Both the position numbers and the translations under genes were made by a program. Below, piece after piece: positions 16,851 to 25,363 of a stretch of DNA of 50,115 nt (position 1 is its first letter; every line of letters begins with the position of its first letter). This DNA is from Verrucomicrobiota bacterium. GTDB taxonomy: Bacteria; Verrucomicrobiota; Verrucomicrobiia; Chthoniobacterales; JAFAMB01. The DNA is taken from the NCBI GenBank assembly GCA_019247695.1, contig JAFBAP010000151.1, positions 1 through 50,115 of the forward strand, written 5' to 3'. The notes beneath the pieces were generated by a model. That model saw only the letters and a list, made by a program, of their open reading frames with translations, was not told where the DNA came from and did no database searches.

Positions 16851-17388
16851 AATGAAAAAGGGCCCAACCGTCGCCAGACTTGACAGACTTGATTAAGAGG
16901 GGTCGATTGGATCTTCTCCGGCCTGACCATTGGTAGCAGGAAACGGTGTCTCATGGGACTGGTCCTCTCTTGCCGGGCAAGCCCTCACGTAAACACCTCT
17001 CGCTGGCGGGCAGCCTTACTCAGGGCGCCGGCCTCACGCGTTTCCATGTAAATAGGCGGGGGATGGAGAGAAACCGCGTCAGTACAACGTTTTTTATGCG
17101 GCCGGGCTTGTATGGTGTCAAATCAATTACGAAAAATATTTTAACGATTTCCAACGGTCCGGTCACTTTTCTCTCATTGAAGGCCGGCCAAAATCACCGT
17201 GCCCACCGGAGGGTGGACGCGCTCACAACCGCCGGCGAATCCGGCCCGAACCCGGCGGTTTCCGGGATTCCGTCAAACCACGCCAAACCCGAAAAAGCTG
17301 GTTGCCAGCCAGGCACGGAGTTTCGTTAGATCGTGCCGGGCACAAACCGTCCTGGGCGCGGGCGCATGATGCGTCAAACTCAAGTTTA
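16851..17388. other. Divergent intergenic region between the sugar cluster and the AraC regulator
   Basis: No credible gene is seen in these 538 bases. Besides the candidate promoter it holds an imperfect palindrome AAACTCAAGTTT at 17376-17387, directly ahead of the AraC start, which could be an autoregulatory site. An open frame starting at 17302 runs in frame into the regulator but lacks family resemblance before residue 30. Confidence 0.5.
17093..17121 (-). promoter_or_regulatory. Candidate sigma-70-type promoter of the leftward sugar cluster
   Basis: On the minus strand a perfect TTGACA (17116-17121) is followed, after exactly 17 bases, by CATAAA (17093-17098), a partial -10 match. It points at the first gene of the cluster, leaving a leader of about 235 bases. 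An AT-rich patch (17128-17150) lies just upstream of the -35 box, where an UP element or activator would act. This is the intergenic space shared with the divergent AraC regulator. Confidence 0.4.
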
Positions 17389-18345
17389 ATGAAGATCAAA
17401 AGTTACACCGAGGAACTTTATGGGGTTGCGAATCGTTTGGCGTTCGAGCCGCACCGGATCTGGTTAGATCCGACGGGCCGGTATGACGAACCGTTGGATC
17501 GCGAGTTCCCGTTCATCATCAAGTTATTTCATTATCGCCACCACGATTTCACGCCGGGGCTGAGTTGGCACGAGAGGCTCGAGTTGTTTATGCCGCTGGA
17601 TGGGGATGCCCGCATGCAGATGGGCAAACGCCAGGTTGAGCTCGCCCCGGGCGAAGTCTTAGTCGTCGAAAACCTGAAGCTGCACATGACGGTGGATACG
17701 CCCGGATTGAACACGCGGGTCATCGTTATCAGCTTTCTGCCGGAGTTCGTGCATGGTCCGGGCCTGCCGCCGCTTGACCACGTGTTCTTGCTTCCTTTCT
17801 ACGCGCAGCCCGCCGGTGGGGCGAGAGTGTTGCGCCGGGACGGGCCGGTTCTGCCGCAGGTGCATCAGGCCGTAGCGCAGCTCTTGCGGTCGTATTTCGA
17901 CCGTAGCGATTTTTTCCAGGCTGCCTGCAAAGTGTATCTCCTCGAAATGCTTTACCATCTGGCCCGGCATTTTCGCGCCGTAAATTTTCCCCGTTCCGAG
18001 CTGATTCGCCAACAAGAGCGCGTGGCGAAAGTCAAACCCCTGTTCGACTTTGTGGCTCACCACTATGCCGAGCCTATGACGCTCAAACAGGGCGCCATGC
18101 TGACCAAGATGAGCCTGCCTCAATTCATGAAGGCGTTCAAAAAGGTCGCGGGAATGACGTTCGTCAGCTATCTTACCCTCGTTCGTCTGGCCAACGCGAT
18201 CCCCCTGCTGAAAAGGAGCTCGCTGCCTATCGGGGAGGTGGCGAAGCAGGTCGGTTTTTCTGATCAGGGCTACTTTGATCGCCGGTTCAAAGCCGTCTTT
18301 TACCAGACCCCCCGGGCATTTCGTCAAACCTGGATGGGCAGGTAA
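17389..18345 (+). CDS. AraC-family transcriptional regulator
   Basis: A 318-residue regulator. The first 170 residues form an AraC-type cupin sensor (LSWHERLELFMPLDGDARMQMGKRQVELAPGEVLVVENLKLH). The C-terminal 100 residues carry two helix-turn-helix motifs, with TLKQGAMLTKMSLPQFMKAFKKVAG and IGEVAKQVGFSDQGYFDRRFKAVFYQTPRAFR, the latter a textbook AraC signature. It is divergent from the ten-gene sugar cluster and is the likely activator, sensing an imported sugar or a pathway intermediate. I chose the ATG at 17389; upstream codons do not look like protein. Confidence 0.92.
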   Translation: MKIKSYTEELYGVANRLAFEPHRIWLDPTGRYDEPLDREFPFIIKLFHYRHHDFTPGLSWHERLELFMPLDGDARMQMGKRQVELAPGEVLVVENLKLHMTVDTPGLNTRVIVISFLPEFVHGPGLPPLDHVFLLPFYAQPAGGARVLRRDGPVLPQVHQAVAQLLRSYFDRSDFFQAACKVYLLEMLYHLARHFRAVNFPRSELIRQQERVAKVKPLFDFVAHHYAEPMTLKQGAMLTKMSLPQFMKAFKKVAGMTFVSYLTLVRLANAIPLLKRSSLPIGEVAKQVGFSDQGYFDRRFKAVFYQTPRAFRQTWMGR

Positions 18346-18426
18346 AATGTGTCCAAATAACGACCATAACGCCTTTTGATCCCTTTCAGGCGCCTGAAAC
18401 AGCCATAAGCAGGCGGGCATCAAAGA

Positions 18427-18922
18427 TTGGGGAGCCGTTCGGGTTTTCGGCGTCGAGGGTTGCGCCGGGTTTGGCTGGCCGCTTGGAAGCCGGCACCCTC
18501 CGGGGCAGCGCTTCAGCCGTCCCTCCGGGACGAAAGCGCCCCCATCCACGGGCCCTTAACTAAATGGCCGTGGGGGTTACCCTCGGAAGGCGGTTTCCCT
18601 CCCGACTCAGCCCTCCTAAGGCGTCACGCCTGTACGCCCATCCTAACAAACGCCCGCCCCGCCGGGCTGGATTTGCTGAAGGGGCGGCAGAAACCGTGAG
18701 CAACGCCCTCTGCGGCCCCTTCAGGGCTCGATCGAGATTTGACGGTTACCCAGGGGGTAAAGCCCTGGGCTATGTTCTCCCGGCCCGTTGGGCCTAAGAA
18801 CCAGCCCGTTGGGCTTAAGAACCGGCCCGTCCGGCCTAAGACCGATTTAACCAGCTACGGAGCATCCTCCGGCGCCGACAACCCCTGGGCCGACATTCTA
18901 CCAAGATACTGTCTGAATGGTG
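18427..18922 (-). repeat. MITE-like repeat, copy B (mosaic, one end lost)
   Basis: The right terminus CTGTCTGAATGGTG (18909-18922) is the second end type of the family. Inside lie the GGATTTGCTGAAGGGGCGGCAG module (reverse of that at 25568), the CGTCCCTCCGGGACG hairpin, AGGCGTCACGCCT, a TTGACGGTTACCCAGGGGG block and three tandem hairpins at 18782-18844. The left part (18427-18600) is shared with 42680-42900, including GAGCCGTTCGGGTTTT and GAGCCGGCACCCTCCGGGGCAGCG, and is not found in the complete copies, so the copy is composite. The other terminus is missing. Confidence 0.75.
18782..18844 (+). repeat. Three tandem 21-bp hairpin units
   Basis: The unit GGCCCGTTGGGCCTAAGAACC occurs three times in a row at 18782, 18803 and 18824. 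Each copy folds on itself. In the second copy the first G becomes A and the paired C becomes T, so the stem is kept. In the third the loop changes (CGTCC) with the GGCC arms intact. Confidence 0.85.
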
Positions 18923-19127
18923 TTACCCGTGTCTTTCACCACGTTGAGGCGGCCCGCGGCGGCTGTGTTTTGGTTGTCTCGCCGGTATTTGCCTGAAAGA
19001 AAACCGCCCGCGAGGGGACTCCACGGGCAGATTCCGATATCGAACTCCTGTGCCGGGGGAACGTGCTCCCTTTAGATGCTGCATTCCACCAGTGAATACC
19101 CCAACTGAAGGGCGATGGAGTGAGCCT

Positions 19128-19556
19128 TCAAGCGCTCGGTAGTGGAAACGGATCGGATGCTCGCAACGTCCACGCGCTGTCATGCCGGGTGAAACCAACA
19201 TGCGGGTAATAATCCGCGGCCTTGGGTGCAGCGAGCAAAACCAGGGTCGACCTGGGGTCCATCTGGGCACGGGTCCGGGCGATGAGTCCCTTTCCGACGC
19301 CACGACGCTGGTAGCCGGCGTGGACGGCCAGGTCCGCCAAATATCCCACATAGACGAAGTCGGTGAGGGTGCGTGCCAAACCGATCAGGTTTTCTGCATC
19401 CCAGGCTGTGATGATCAGGTTAGCGTGCCGGAGCATCGCAGCCATGCGGTCCCGATCGGTGGTTGGACGGCGTTCGCCGAGCGTTGAAGCGTTATAAAGC
19501 TCGATGACCTCGCTCAGGTCCAGATCGTTGCCGATCCGGTAGTCAATAGTGCTCAT
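19128..19556 (-). CDS. GNAT-family N-acetyltransferase
   Basis: A 142-residue single-domain GNAT protein. The acetyl-CoA-binding motif A is clear: VGYLADLAVHAGYQRRGVGKGLIARTR, with the Q/RxxGxG loop. AAPKAADYYPHVGFTRH supplies the usual C-terminal YxxxGF. Small proteins of this kind acetylate amines, antibiotics or N-termini; the substrate is unknown. The gene stands alone between two repeat blocks. A perfect inverted repeat 42 bases upstream of its start may be an operator. Confidence 0.9.
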   Translation of the reverse strand: MSTIDYRIGNDLDLSEVIELYNASTLGERRPTTDRDRMAAMLRHANLIITAWDAENLIGLARTLTDFVYVGYLADLAVHAGYQRRGVGKGLIARTRAQMDPRSTLVLLAAPKAADYYPHVGFTRHDSAWTLRASDPFPLPSA

Positions 19557-19597
19557 GGGAATAAAACGGGGAACGAAACTGCCGCCAGTTTACGCCT

Positions 19598-19612
19598 AAT
19601 CGTAAAACGATT
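19598..19612. promoter_or_regulatory. Inverted repeat upstream of the GNAT gene
   Basis: AATCGT, three A residues, then ACGATT: a perfect 6-bp inverted repeat, 42 bases ahead of the GNAT start on the minus strand. The spacing suits a dimeric repressor. No regulator gene is next to it. Confidence 0.35.
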
Positions 19613-19996
19613 TGCACCCTTCTTGCAGTTAAATCGGTTCCGGATCAATGACAACAGGACTCAAAGCCCGTCCCGGCGCTCAAATCCCATTTGACGCCGG
19701 CCCGAGACCCAGGCATGAAGCCGGCGCAACCAGCAACCGGGTGCGCATGGCCGCAGGTGACCGGGCCACCCACGCGACGCATGAACGGATTACGTTCGGT
19801 AACAAATGACCGAAGGAAATCTCCGGGACAGCGAAATTCCCGGCTGGCTGGGCGTGGTGCTCACGGGCGGCACCTTCGTCGCGGATGCATGGCATTCACC
19901 ATTCGATGGCGGAAGCGGAGGCCAACGGAGCCCGATTGAATGCAAAAGCCGGCATTTTCCCGCCTGGGCGGCCGAACAAATATCACCCAAGACCTC
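19613..19996. other. Intergenic stretch with no recognised gene
   Basis: Short frames exist on both strands, but none has a recognisable motif or ribosome site. It ends at the target duplication of MITE copy C. Confidence 0.4.
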
Positions 19997-20424
19997 TCAT
20001 ACCATTCAGACAGTTACCTCGGTAGAGGATGTCGGCTCAAGGGGGGTGTCGCCGCCGGAAGATGCTCCGTAGCTGGTTGAACCGGTCTTAGGCCCAATGG
20101 GCCGGGAGACAGTTTGATGGCCTGAAGGGCCAAAGGAATTTAGCCCAGGGCTTTACCCCCTGGGTAACCGTCAAATCACGATCGAGCCCTGAAAGGGCGG
20201 CAGAAAGCGTTGCTGGCGGGTTCTGCCGCCCGTTCAGCAAATCCAACCCGGCGCGGCGGGCGTTTATCAAGGTGGGCGTACAGGCGTGACGCCTTAGGAG
20301 GCCATCAAACCGTCCCCCGGCCCGTTGGGTCTGGACCGATTATACGGTTTAAAAGGTGTCAATCCGGCAGGGCACCTGGGAAGGAAAACAAAATTTTACC
20401 TCCATGGCCGTCGAAATGGTATCA
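19997..20424 (+). mobile_element. MITE-like element, copy C (complete, TCA target duplication)
   Basis: The element is 422 bases (20000-20421). It begins TACCATTCAGACAG and ends CTGTCGAAATGGTA-like (CCGTCGAAATGGTA), giving imperfect terminal inverted repeats. It is flanked by TCA on both sides (19997-19999 and 20422-20424), a 3-bp target duplication. It encodes no transposase. Inside are GGCCCAATGGGCC, a TGATGGCCTGAAGGGCC hairpin, the TTCAGCAAATCCAACCCGG module and AGGCGTGACGCCT. The central module is inverted relative to the ends when compared with copy D. The right-hand TCA doubles as the stop codon (TGA on the minus strand) of the small gene at 20422. Confidence 0.82.
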
Positions 20425-20670
20425 GTCGTCCAGGAGCGCCACGATCCCGGGCGCGGCAAGGGCCTGCGCAATGTAGGCCTTCGCCACCGCCCGGGCGGAT
20501 CTTGGTTTGCGGGGGTAGGCAGCCATAAAGCTTTCGATGTCGGTGAGCGAACCGAAATCGTCGGTCACGGAGAGATGATTGAGCGTCCAGAGGTGCTCAC
20601 CGCTTAGTTTATCCCAAATTGCCTCGACGTAGTCGCGCACGTCCACCGCCTCTACAGGTAGATTTCTCAT
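20422..20670 (-). CDS. Small hypothetical protein (82 aa)
   Basis: An 82-residue acidic, helix-rich protein (MRNLPVEAVDVRDYVEAIWDKLSGEHLW...). I do not recognise the family. The composition is protein-like: aromatic residues are spaced along it, and no repeat DNA lies inside. Its stop codon coincides with the 3-bp target site of MITE copy C. Removing the element leaves the same TGA, so the insertion did not shorten the protein, but it replaced the native sequence just downstream. Confidence 0.5.
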   Translation of the reverse strand: MRNLPVEAVDVRDYVEAIWDKLSGEHLWTLNHLSVTDDFGSLTDIESFMAAYPRKPRSARAVAKAYIAQALAAPGIVALLDD

Positions 20671-21128
20671 AGTTGATTGGGACCACAGGTCGCCCCGACT
20701 GCATATTCGGCAATTCTGTTTTCGGGTTCAGCCGTCAAATCGGATTGGGCCTTTTTCGCGAACAATGGCCGCCGAGCCCTTTTCCGGTTTGATCAACCCG
20801 CCGGAGTCATGTCCGGGCGGGTGTTAAGTGGCGCAGCCGTTCGGGGTCGGCGTTTGATTACCGCGCCGCGTCATTGGGGCCTCCTGCGCGGGAAGACGCT
20901 CCGGGGCGCCGCTTTCATGCGTCCCGATGGGCGAATCGCTTTTCGTTCCGTTCCCCGGCCCTGAATTGACCGGGCTGCCAGCAGGGAGGGGTTCGATCGT
21001 CTTTACGGGCCCGCCGCCGCGGTGCGCTTACCGTCAAAAGGCAGCCCGGTGGCCGAACGGACCAACTCTACGCTGCACGCGTCGTAAGATCGTTGTCCGT
21101 TTCGGTTCCAGAGCGTAAGGTCGGCGTT
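20671..21128. other. Intergenic stretch with no recognised gene
   Basis: About 460 bases with only short frames without recognisable motifs. It does not contain the dispersed repeat modules. Confidence 0.4.
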
Positions 21129-21326
21129 GTGGATAACGCGAAAAAAGGTCTGCTCCGGCGGTTGCTGGACGCGGTGCTGGTGATCCTGGGCGGAATTCTG
21201 TTTCTTGGTTTGTGCTTTATTGCCCCAACCTTGGTGGTTGCGTTTTTAGTGTTAGGCGGCCCCGCGTTGGTCTTGGTTTGGTCCCGGCGATCGGGATCCG
21301 TGGCTCGGAAGAAGGTAAAACGTTAA
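21129..21326 (+). CDS. Small two-helix membrane protein (hypothetical)
   Basis: A protein of about 65 residues starting at a GTG, with a GTAAGG ribosome-site-like stretch about seven bases upstream. A TTG at 21093 is an alternative start. A basic N-terminus (NAKKGLLRRLL) leads into two hydrophobic segments (LVILGGILFLGLCFIAPTLVVAFLVLGG and PALVLVW) and a basic tail. The pattern suits a small inner-membrane protein with both ends inside. Function unknown. Its stop overlaps the stop of the convergent ATP-grasp/GT gene by four bases. Confidence 0.42.
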   Translation: MDNAKKGLLRRLLDAVLVILGGILFLGLCFIAPTLVVAFLVLGGPALVLVWSRRSGSVARKKVKR

Positions 21327-23317
21327 GCTGCCGGGCCGGTTCCACACTCCTCGCAGGTACGCCCGCGCCGGCCTTCCCTGACCTGAAGAAATTGCCTCAG
21401 TCTCGGAGTACGATCGCTTATTCCGAGCGCCGGGCGGATCAACGCCCGTACCATTCCGGACGGGAGAATCGCCATTCCCAGGAACCACGCGCTGATCGCA
21501 ACCTTTTGCGTCCAGGAATATCCATTCCACCAAAGGCAGGACCAAACGCCCTTGGCGACGAGGGTTAAACGCCGGTCTGAGGCAATGAGTCCGCGGCCGG
21601 AAAGACGCAAGTAGCAAAAACGCCGCTTCAGCCGCGATGGCTCCGATAATCTGGATGCCTCATTCCGGCCGATCGCGAGTCGCCACCCGCGATCTCTGAG
21701 CAGGTCCTTTTGGTGGTCCCGCTCCAATTTTTGCAGATCGGCTTCGACCTCAAACTGCGAAATCACGGCCGCGGCGGCATCACGGTGGCGGCGGTAACAC
21801 GCCAGCGTGCGCGGGATAGCCACGATGGTGCCGAAGTATGGTGCGGCGAAGATGGGAATCGCGTCAGCGCTGAAGGACGTCACGTAAAAATTCCGTAACG
21901 TCCTTTGATTCTCGGGCGTCAGAATCCTGGCGAGAAAATCCCGGCTATAGACGTTTCCACTGGCGGGAGGTGAACAGTAAGTGCCGAAAAGGCGCATCAT
22001 TTTCAACGGAGATTTACCCTTGCCCAAGCACCCACTCGGGACGACTGCATCCATCCTGGCTCCGCCTTCATCCACGACATCGAGATAGTAATGGGCCTTG
22101 ACGCATCCCGGTTGCCAATGGGCGATCACTTCACTGACGCACTCCGGATAAAGGAAATCGTCGGCATCCAGATAAAGCACGAGGTCACCGCTGCAAGCCG
22201 CAAATCCGCTATAATAGCAGGAAAGCTGGCCGGCGTTACCCTTTAATATGCGGATGATCTGTGAGCCGTAGGACTGAATGATCGCGGATGAATCGTCGGT
22301 CGACCCGTCGTCGACGACAATGACCTCGGTATTGGTGTAGGTCTGGGACAACGCGCTATCGATAGCCTGGCGCAGGAACCGGGCGTAATTATGATTTACG
22401 ATGATGATGGAAACCTTCTGCGTACGCGCATCCGAGCTTTCGCCGGGCGTGCCGCTCGATCGTGAGGCGGACCGTAGTTGCGCGAAGCGGGGCAGTTTCC
22501 AACGTCCGCCCAAATGCCGTTCAAGGTCCTTCAAAACGAGTCGGCCCATGGCACCTTCAGGTGAGGTCGTGAGTTCGCCGACGTACAGCCGCGTGGCTGT
22601 GGCGAAGAAATCAACACGCACAAAATCCAGGCCTCCGCCAAGGATCCTCGCGGCAGCGAGCATCTCGGCAAGACGGGCGGGCCGGGGAACCTCACTGCCA
22701 GCTCCGGGCGCAATCCTTGCCCAAGCCGGTGTATAGAGCCGTACCCGATCCGTGATGAGATGCCCGAGGTCAACCTGAATCAGTTCGACCGTGCCGCCAA
22801 AGACGAAGAACCTGTAATCGCTCGGGCGAGTCCCGCTGCCGTCGTCGACGAATTCTTCGACCATAATCTGCGGTCGGATATCCTTATAGACCCACTCCCG
22901 CGTGATCTCGTAATAACTCTGATTCAACCATCGGGTGCAACTCTCTATCAGGGCGCCACGGTCGAGGGCCGATTTGTCTTTGACGATCTGAACCCAGCCG
23001 CAGCCGTGCGTCGGCTTCACCACAAAGCAGTTCGGAAGTCGATCGAAGGGAATTGTCTCGGGACGAGTCGTCAAACAGTAAAGCTCCGGCAACACTCCGG
23101 GGCCGAGTCGTGACTCTACATAGGAGCGCGCAGCCGCTTTATCGGCCAGCTGCGCCAGCACGGGCCGCCGGTCGAAAATTATACGGTACAGAACCTTCTC
23201 GTTAAAAGTAGCGGGGCAAACGAGGTTCGGTAAGACGCCATGCGCCTTCCAGTAGCGGCGGATGAGCAAAAGCCAGCTGGGCAGGGCTTTCTTGATTCGC
23301 TCTTTGGCCGACGGCAT
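21323..23317 (-). CDS. ATP-grasp (TupA-like) / GT2 glycosyltransferase fusion
   Basis: A 664-residue two-domain protein. Residues 1-280 look like the TupA-type ATP-grasp family known from teichuronopeptide and capsule loci: ATFNEKVLYRII, FVVKPTHGCGWVQIVKDK (ATP-binding lysine and glycine loop), PQIMVEEFVDD, DYRFFVFGG and FVRVDFFATATRLYVGELTTSPEG. Residues 305-520 are a GT-A glycosyltransferase of family 2: VSIIIVNHNYARFLRQAIDSAL, VVDDGSTDDS and LYLDADDFLYPE (the DxD-like metal site). The remaining 140 residues are basic and partly hydrophobic. The fusion suggests that one protein both ligates an amino acid or acid group and adds a sugar during surface-polymer synthesis. No other polysaccharide genes are nearby. 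Confidence 0.85.
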   Translation of the reverse strand: MPSAKERIKKALPSWLLLIRRYWKAHGVLPNLVCPATFNEKVLYRIIFDRRPVLAQLADKAAARSYVESRLGPGVLPELYCLTTRPETIPFDRLPNCFVVKPTHGCGWVQIVKDKSALDRGALIESCTRWLNQSYYEITREWVYKDIRPQIMVEEFVDDGSGTRPSDYRFFVFGGTVELIQVDLGHLITDRVRLYTPAWARIAPGAGSEVPRPARLAEMLAAARILGGGLDFVRVDFFATATRLYVGELTTSPEGAMGRLVLKDLERHLGGRWKLPRFAQLRSASRSSGTPGESSDARTQKVSIIIVNHNYARFLRQAIDSALSQTYTNTEVIVVDDGSTDDSSAIIQSYGSQIIRILKGNAGQLSCYYSGFAACSGDLVLYLDADDFLYPECVSEVIAHWQPGCVKAHYYLDVVDEGGARMDAVVPSGCLGKGKSPLKMMRLFGTYCSPPASGNVYSRDFLARILTPENQRTLRNFYVTSFSADAIPIFAAPYFGTIVAIPRTLACYRRHRDAAAAVISQFEVEADLQKLERDHQKDLLRDRGWRLAIGRNEASRLSEPSRLKRRFCYLRLSGRGLIASDRRLTLVAKGVWSCLWWNGYSWTQKVAISAWFLGMAILPSGMVRALIRPALGISDRTPRLRQFLQVREGRRGRTCEECGTGPAA

Positions 23318-24091
23318 CTCGAAGAGTTATAAATTGCTCGGAATCCGATTTGGCGAGTCAACGGGCCCGCTCGGGAACCGGCCTTAATGGGTCGTCGTTC
23401 TGAATCTCTCCCGAGACAAAAAGGGGATCAAAGTCCATAAGCGAATACACTTCGTTCTTACTTAGATTCAGAGCCGTTCCCGGCGAGAAGTATTGACCTC
23501 CGCATTGAAAGTGCAACCTGGGACACCGCCTTTGGGCACTTGAAAAGCCGCTTTTCAGGGGTGTTCCGGCATTTTCAATGGGCGAGCCGATAATTCGCAT
23601 TGCCGTTTAGGATGCTTGTATTGCAGCGTACTTTGAGGATCGGCCGATCGCTTGGTTGCATTGGTTAATCCTTGGACGGAAAAACCGCGCAGGTATTCTG
23701 CGGAAACGTGTGACGCCCTGGCCCGCTGCTGTCCGCAGGCCGGTCGCTTCGGTGTAAATCGTTTCAGGGGCGCATTCCCGCCAGACCGATTGCGGATCCC
23801 GCGTCGTTCGGTTTTTTCCGGAAACGGCCAACAAACCGGCTTCCACGACTCCCGCACGGACGATTATCGTTGATCGGCTACGCTGCCAAGCCGGGCCGGT
23901 TTGCTTCGTCCGCGTGCAGGATAACAAATGCAGAGATTGGTAGTTCGCGCCGGAAACGGTTCAATGCACCCCCTGACTTCCCACACCGTGATGGCGGTTT
24001 CCACCCCGGAAATCCAGGGTTGATCGGTCCGGCCACCTCGGTCGAAACCGGACCGTTGCGATCGTGGAAGCGACCGGTTTCTGACGTCAGG
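23318..24091. other. Long gene-free stretch
   Basis: About 770 bases without a recognisable gene; the short frames on both strands have no family motif. One perfect inverted repeat stands out, TGAAAAG CCG CTTTTCA at 23541-23557, about 220 bases upstream of the ATP-grasp/GT start. The dispersed repeat modules are absent. Confidence 0.4.
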
Positions 24092-24898
24092 TTAGAGCCC
24101 TCCGACAAAGGTTTCGATCGCTTCCCGTGCTTCACGGGCGTGCGCTGCAGGGTTGCGTTCTTTAGCGGTGATTTCCACCAACTGTGCGCCTGGAATACCC
24201 TCGGCGAGCCGCCGCCCGTACTCGACCGGGTGCAGCGCATCCAAGTGGTTGACGAGCACCAACGTTGGCACCCGGACCGCGCGCCAACCCTCCGGCGCGG
24301 GACAAGGCGCGTCCGCCGGCAATCTCGCCAGCGTGGCGATGGTCGCTTCCAGGCTTGGCCGCTCCAGTTGGCGCAGGAGTGACGCCGCGTTGTCCCGGCT
24401 AACCGTTTGGATGCGACAGAACTCAGGATCAGCCGGAAGCAACTCCCTTGTGCGTTGTGGTCCCACTTGCCTGAGCCACCGGGACATGGTCTGCAGGATG
24501 TCCAGATTGCGAGGACCAGGAAGGTCGAGCCACGCGGGACGGCACAAGATCAGGGCACGCACTCGCGCCGGGTAGCGCAAGGCAAAATTCAGCGCGACTC
24601 CGGCCCCCATGGAGATACCGCCGACCGTAAGGCCGTCGACATTCAGCGCGTCGAGAACAGTCCGGAGATCGTCGGCAAAGCTCGAAAACGTGAGCCGCTC
24701 GGGAGGCCCGAGCGGTTGGGTACGGCCATGACCTCGGCAATCGAAGGACAAGACCCGCAAGCGGACCGACTCGCCAAGGACGCCATGCGGCTGGGAAATG
24801 TCGCCGCCCAGTCCATGCTGAAATGCCACCAGGGGACCGTGCGCAGCGCCGCCCAGCGCGTAATGAAAACGGATTTTGTTCGATTCAATGAACGGCAT
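24092..24898 (-). CDS. Alpha/beta-fold hydrolase
   Basis: A 268-residue alpha/beta hydrolase. It has the oxyanion-loop region FQHGLGGD, the FDCRGHGRTQP strand-turn, the nucleophile elbow GGISMGAG (S96), an acid in LVNHLDALHP and a late histidine. Length and layout suit 3-oxoadipate enol-lactonase or general esterase relatives, but no substrate can be assigned. No signal peptide. It stands alone between non-coding stretches. Confidence 0.88.
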   Translation of the reverse strand: MPFIESNKIRFHYALGGAAHGPLVAFQHGLGGDISQPHGVLGESVRLRVLSFDCRGHGRTQPLGPPERLTFSSFADDLRTVLDALNVDGLTVGGISMGAGVALNFALRYPARVRALILCRPAWLDLPGPRNLDILQTMSRWLRQVGPQRTRELLPADPEFCRIQTVSRDNAASLLRQLERPSLEATIATLARLPADAPCPAPEGWRAVRVPTLVLVNHLDALHPVEYGRRLAEGIPGAQLVEITAKERNPAAHAREAREAIETFVGGL

Positions 24899-25363
24899 CG
24901 TTGCCCCCTCCGGTTAAAAATCGTTGCCGTCGGCAAGGTGACGTCGCATGCATGGCGTTTCGTTATCCAAGTCACCACGAAAAGTTGTCGACTCGAAAAG
25001 GACGGGCTGCCGTTTTCATGCGAAGGGTACGATCGCGCGGCTCGATGGAGCGCTCAAGCGCGGTTCTGGGTTTTCCTCCCAGCGATGCTTTTTACCCTTA
25101 ACGCAGGCAGAACGCCGCCGGCCGTCACTTTCAGGGGCCAAGACCGCTCGGCCTGCATTTCGCGGTGCCGCCCTGGGTGCGCCCGGTTTAATGACAAGAC
25201 TCGGGGGCCTTTGGCTCGACGAAACGAGCGAACTTTTGGCCGACCTGTCCCTGCTGGACCGCAAACGCCGGGGTCGGGAAAACCCGCCCGCCGCGAGCGC
25301 AAAGCTGGTCGTTGAGGTTTTGGAGACGATCTTCGATCGCGATACGGGCGAAAAGTTTCAGGC
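24899..25363. other. Intergenic stretch with no recognised gene
   Basis: An open frame from 25190 to 25367 (LWLDETSELLADLSLLDRK...) has some protein-like texture but no recognisable family, start or ribosome site, and is cut by MITE copy D. I do not call it a gene. Confidence 0.35.

Noticed and set aside
18782-18844. Possible CRISPR-like array
   Set aside because: The three units are directly abutting 21-bp hairpins without unique spacers, and no cas genes are near.
24407-25315. 302-residue plus-strand frame
   Set aside because: The first half is antisense to the alpha/beta hydrolase and the rest crosses non-coding DNA. No domain is seen.
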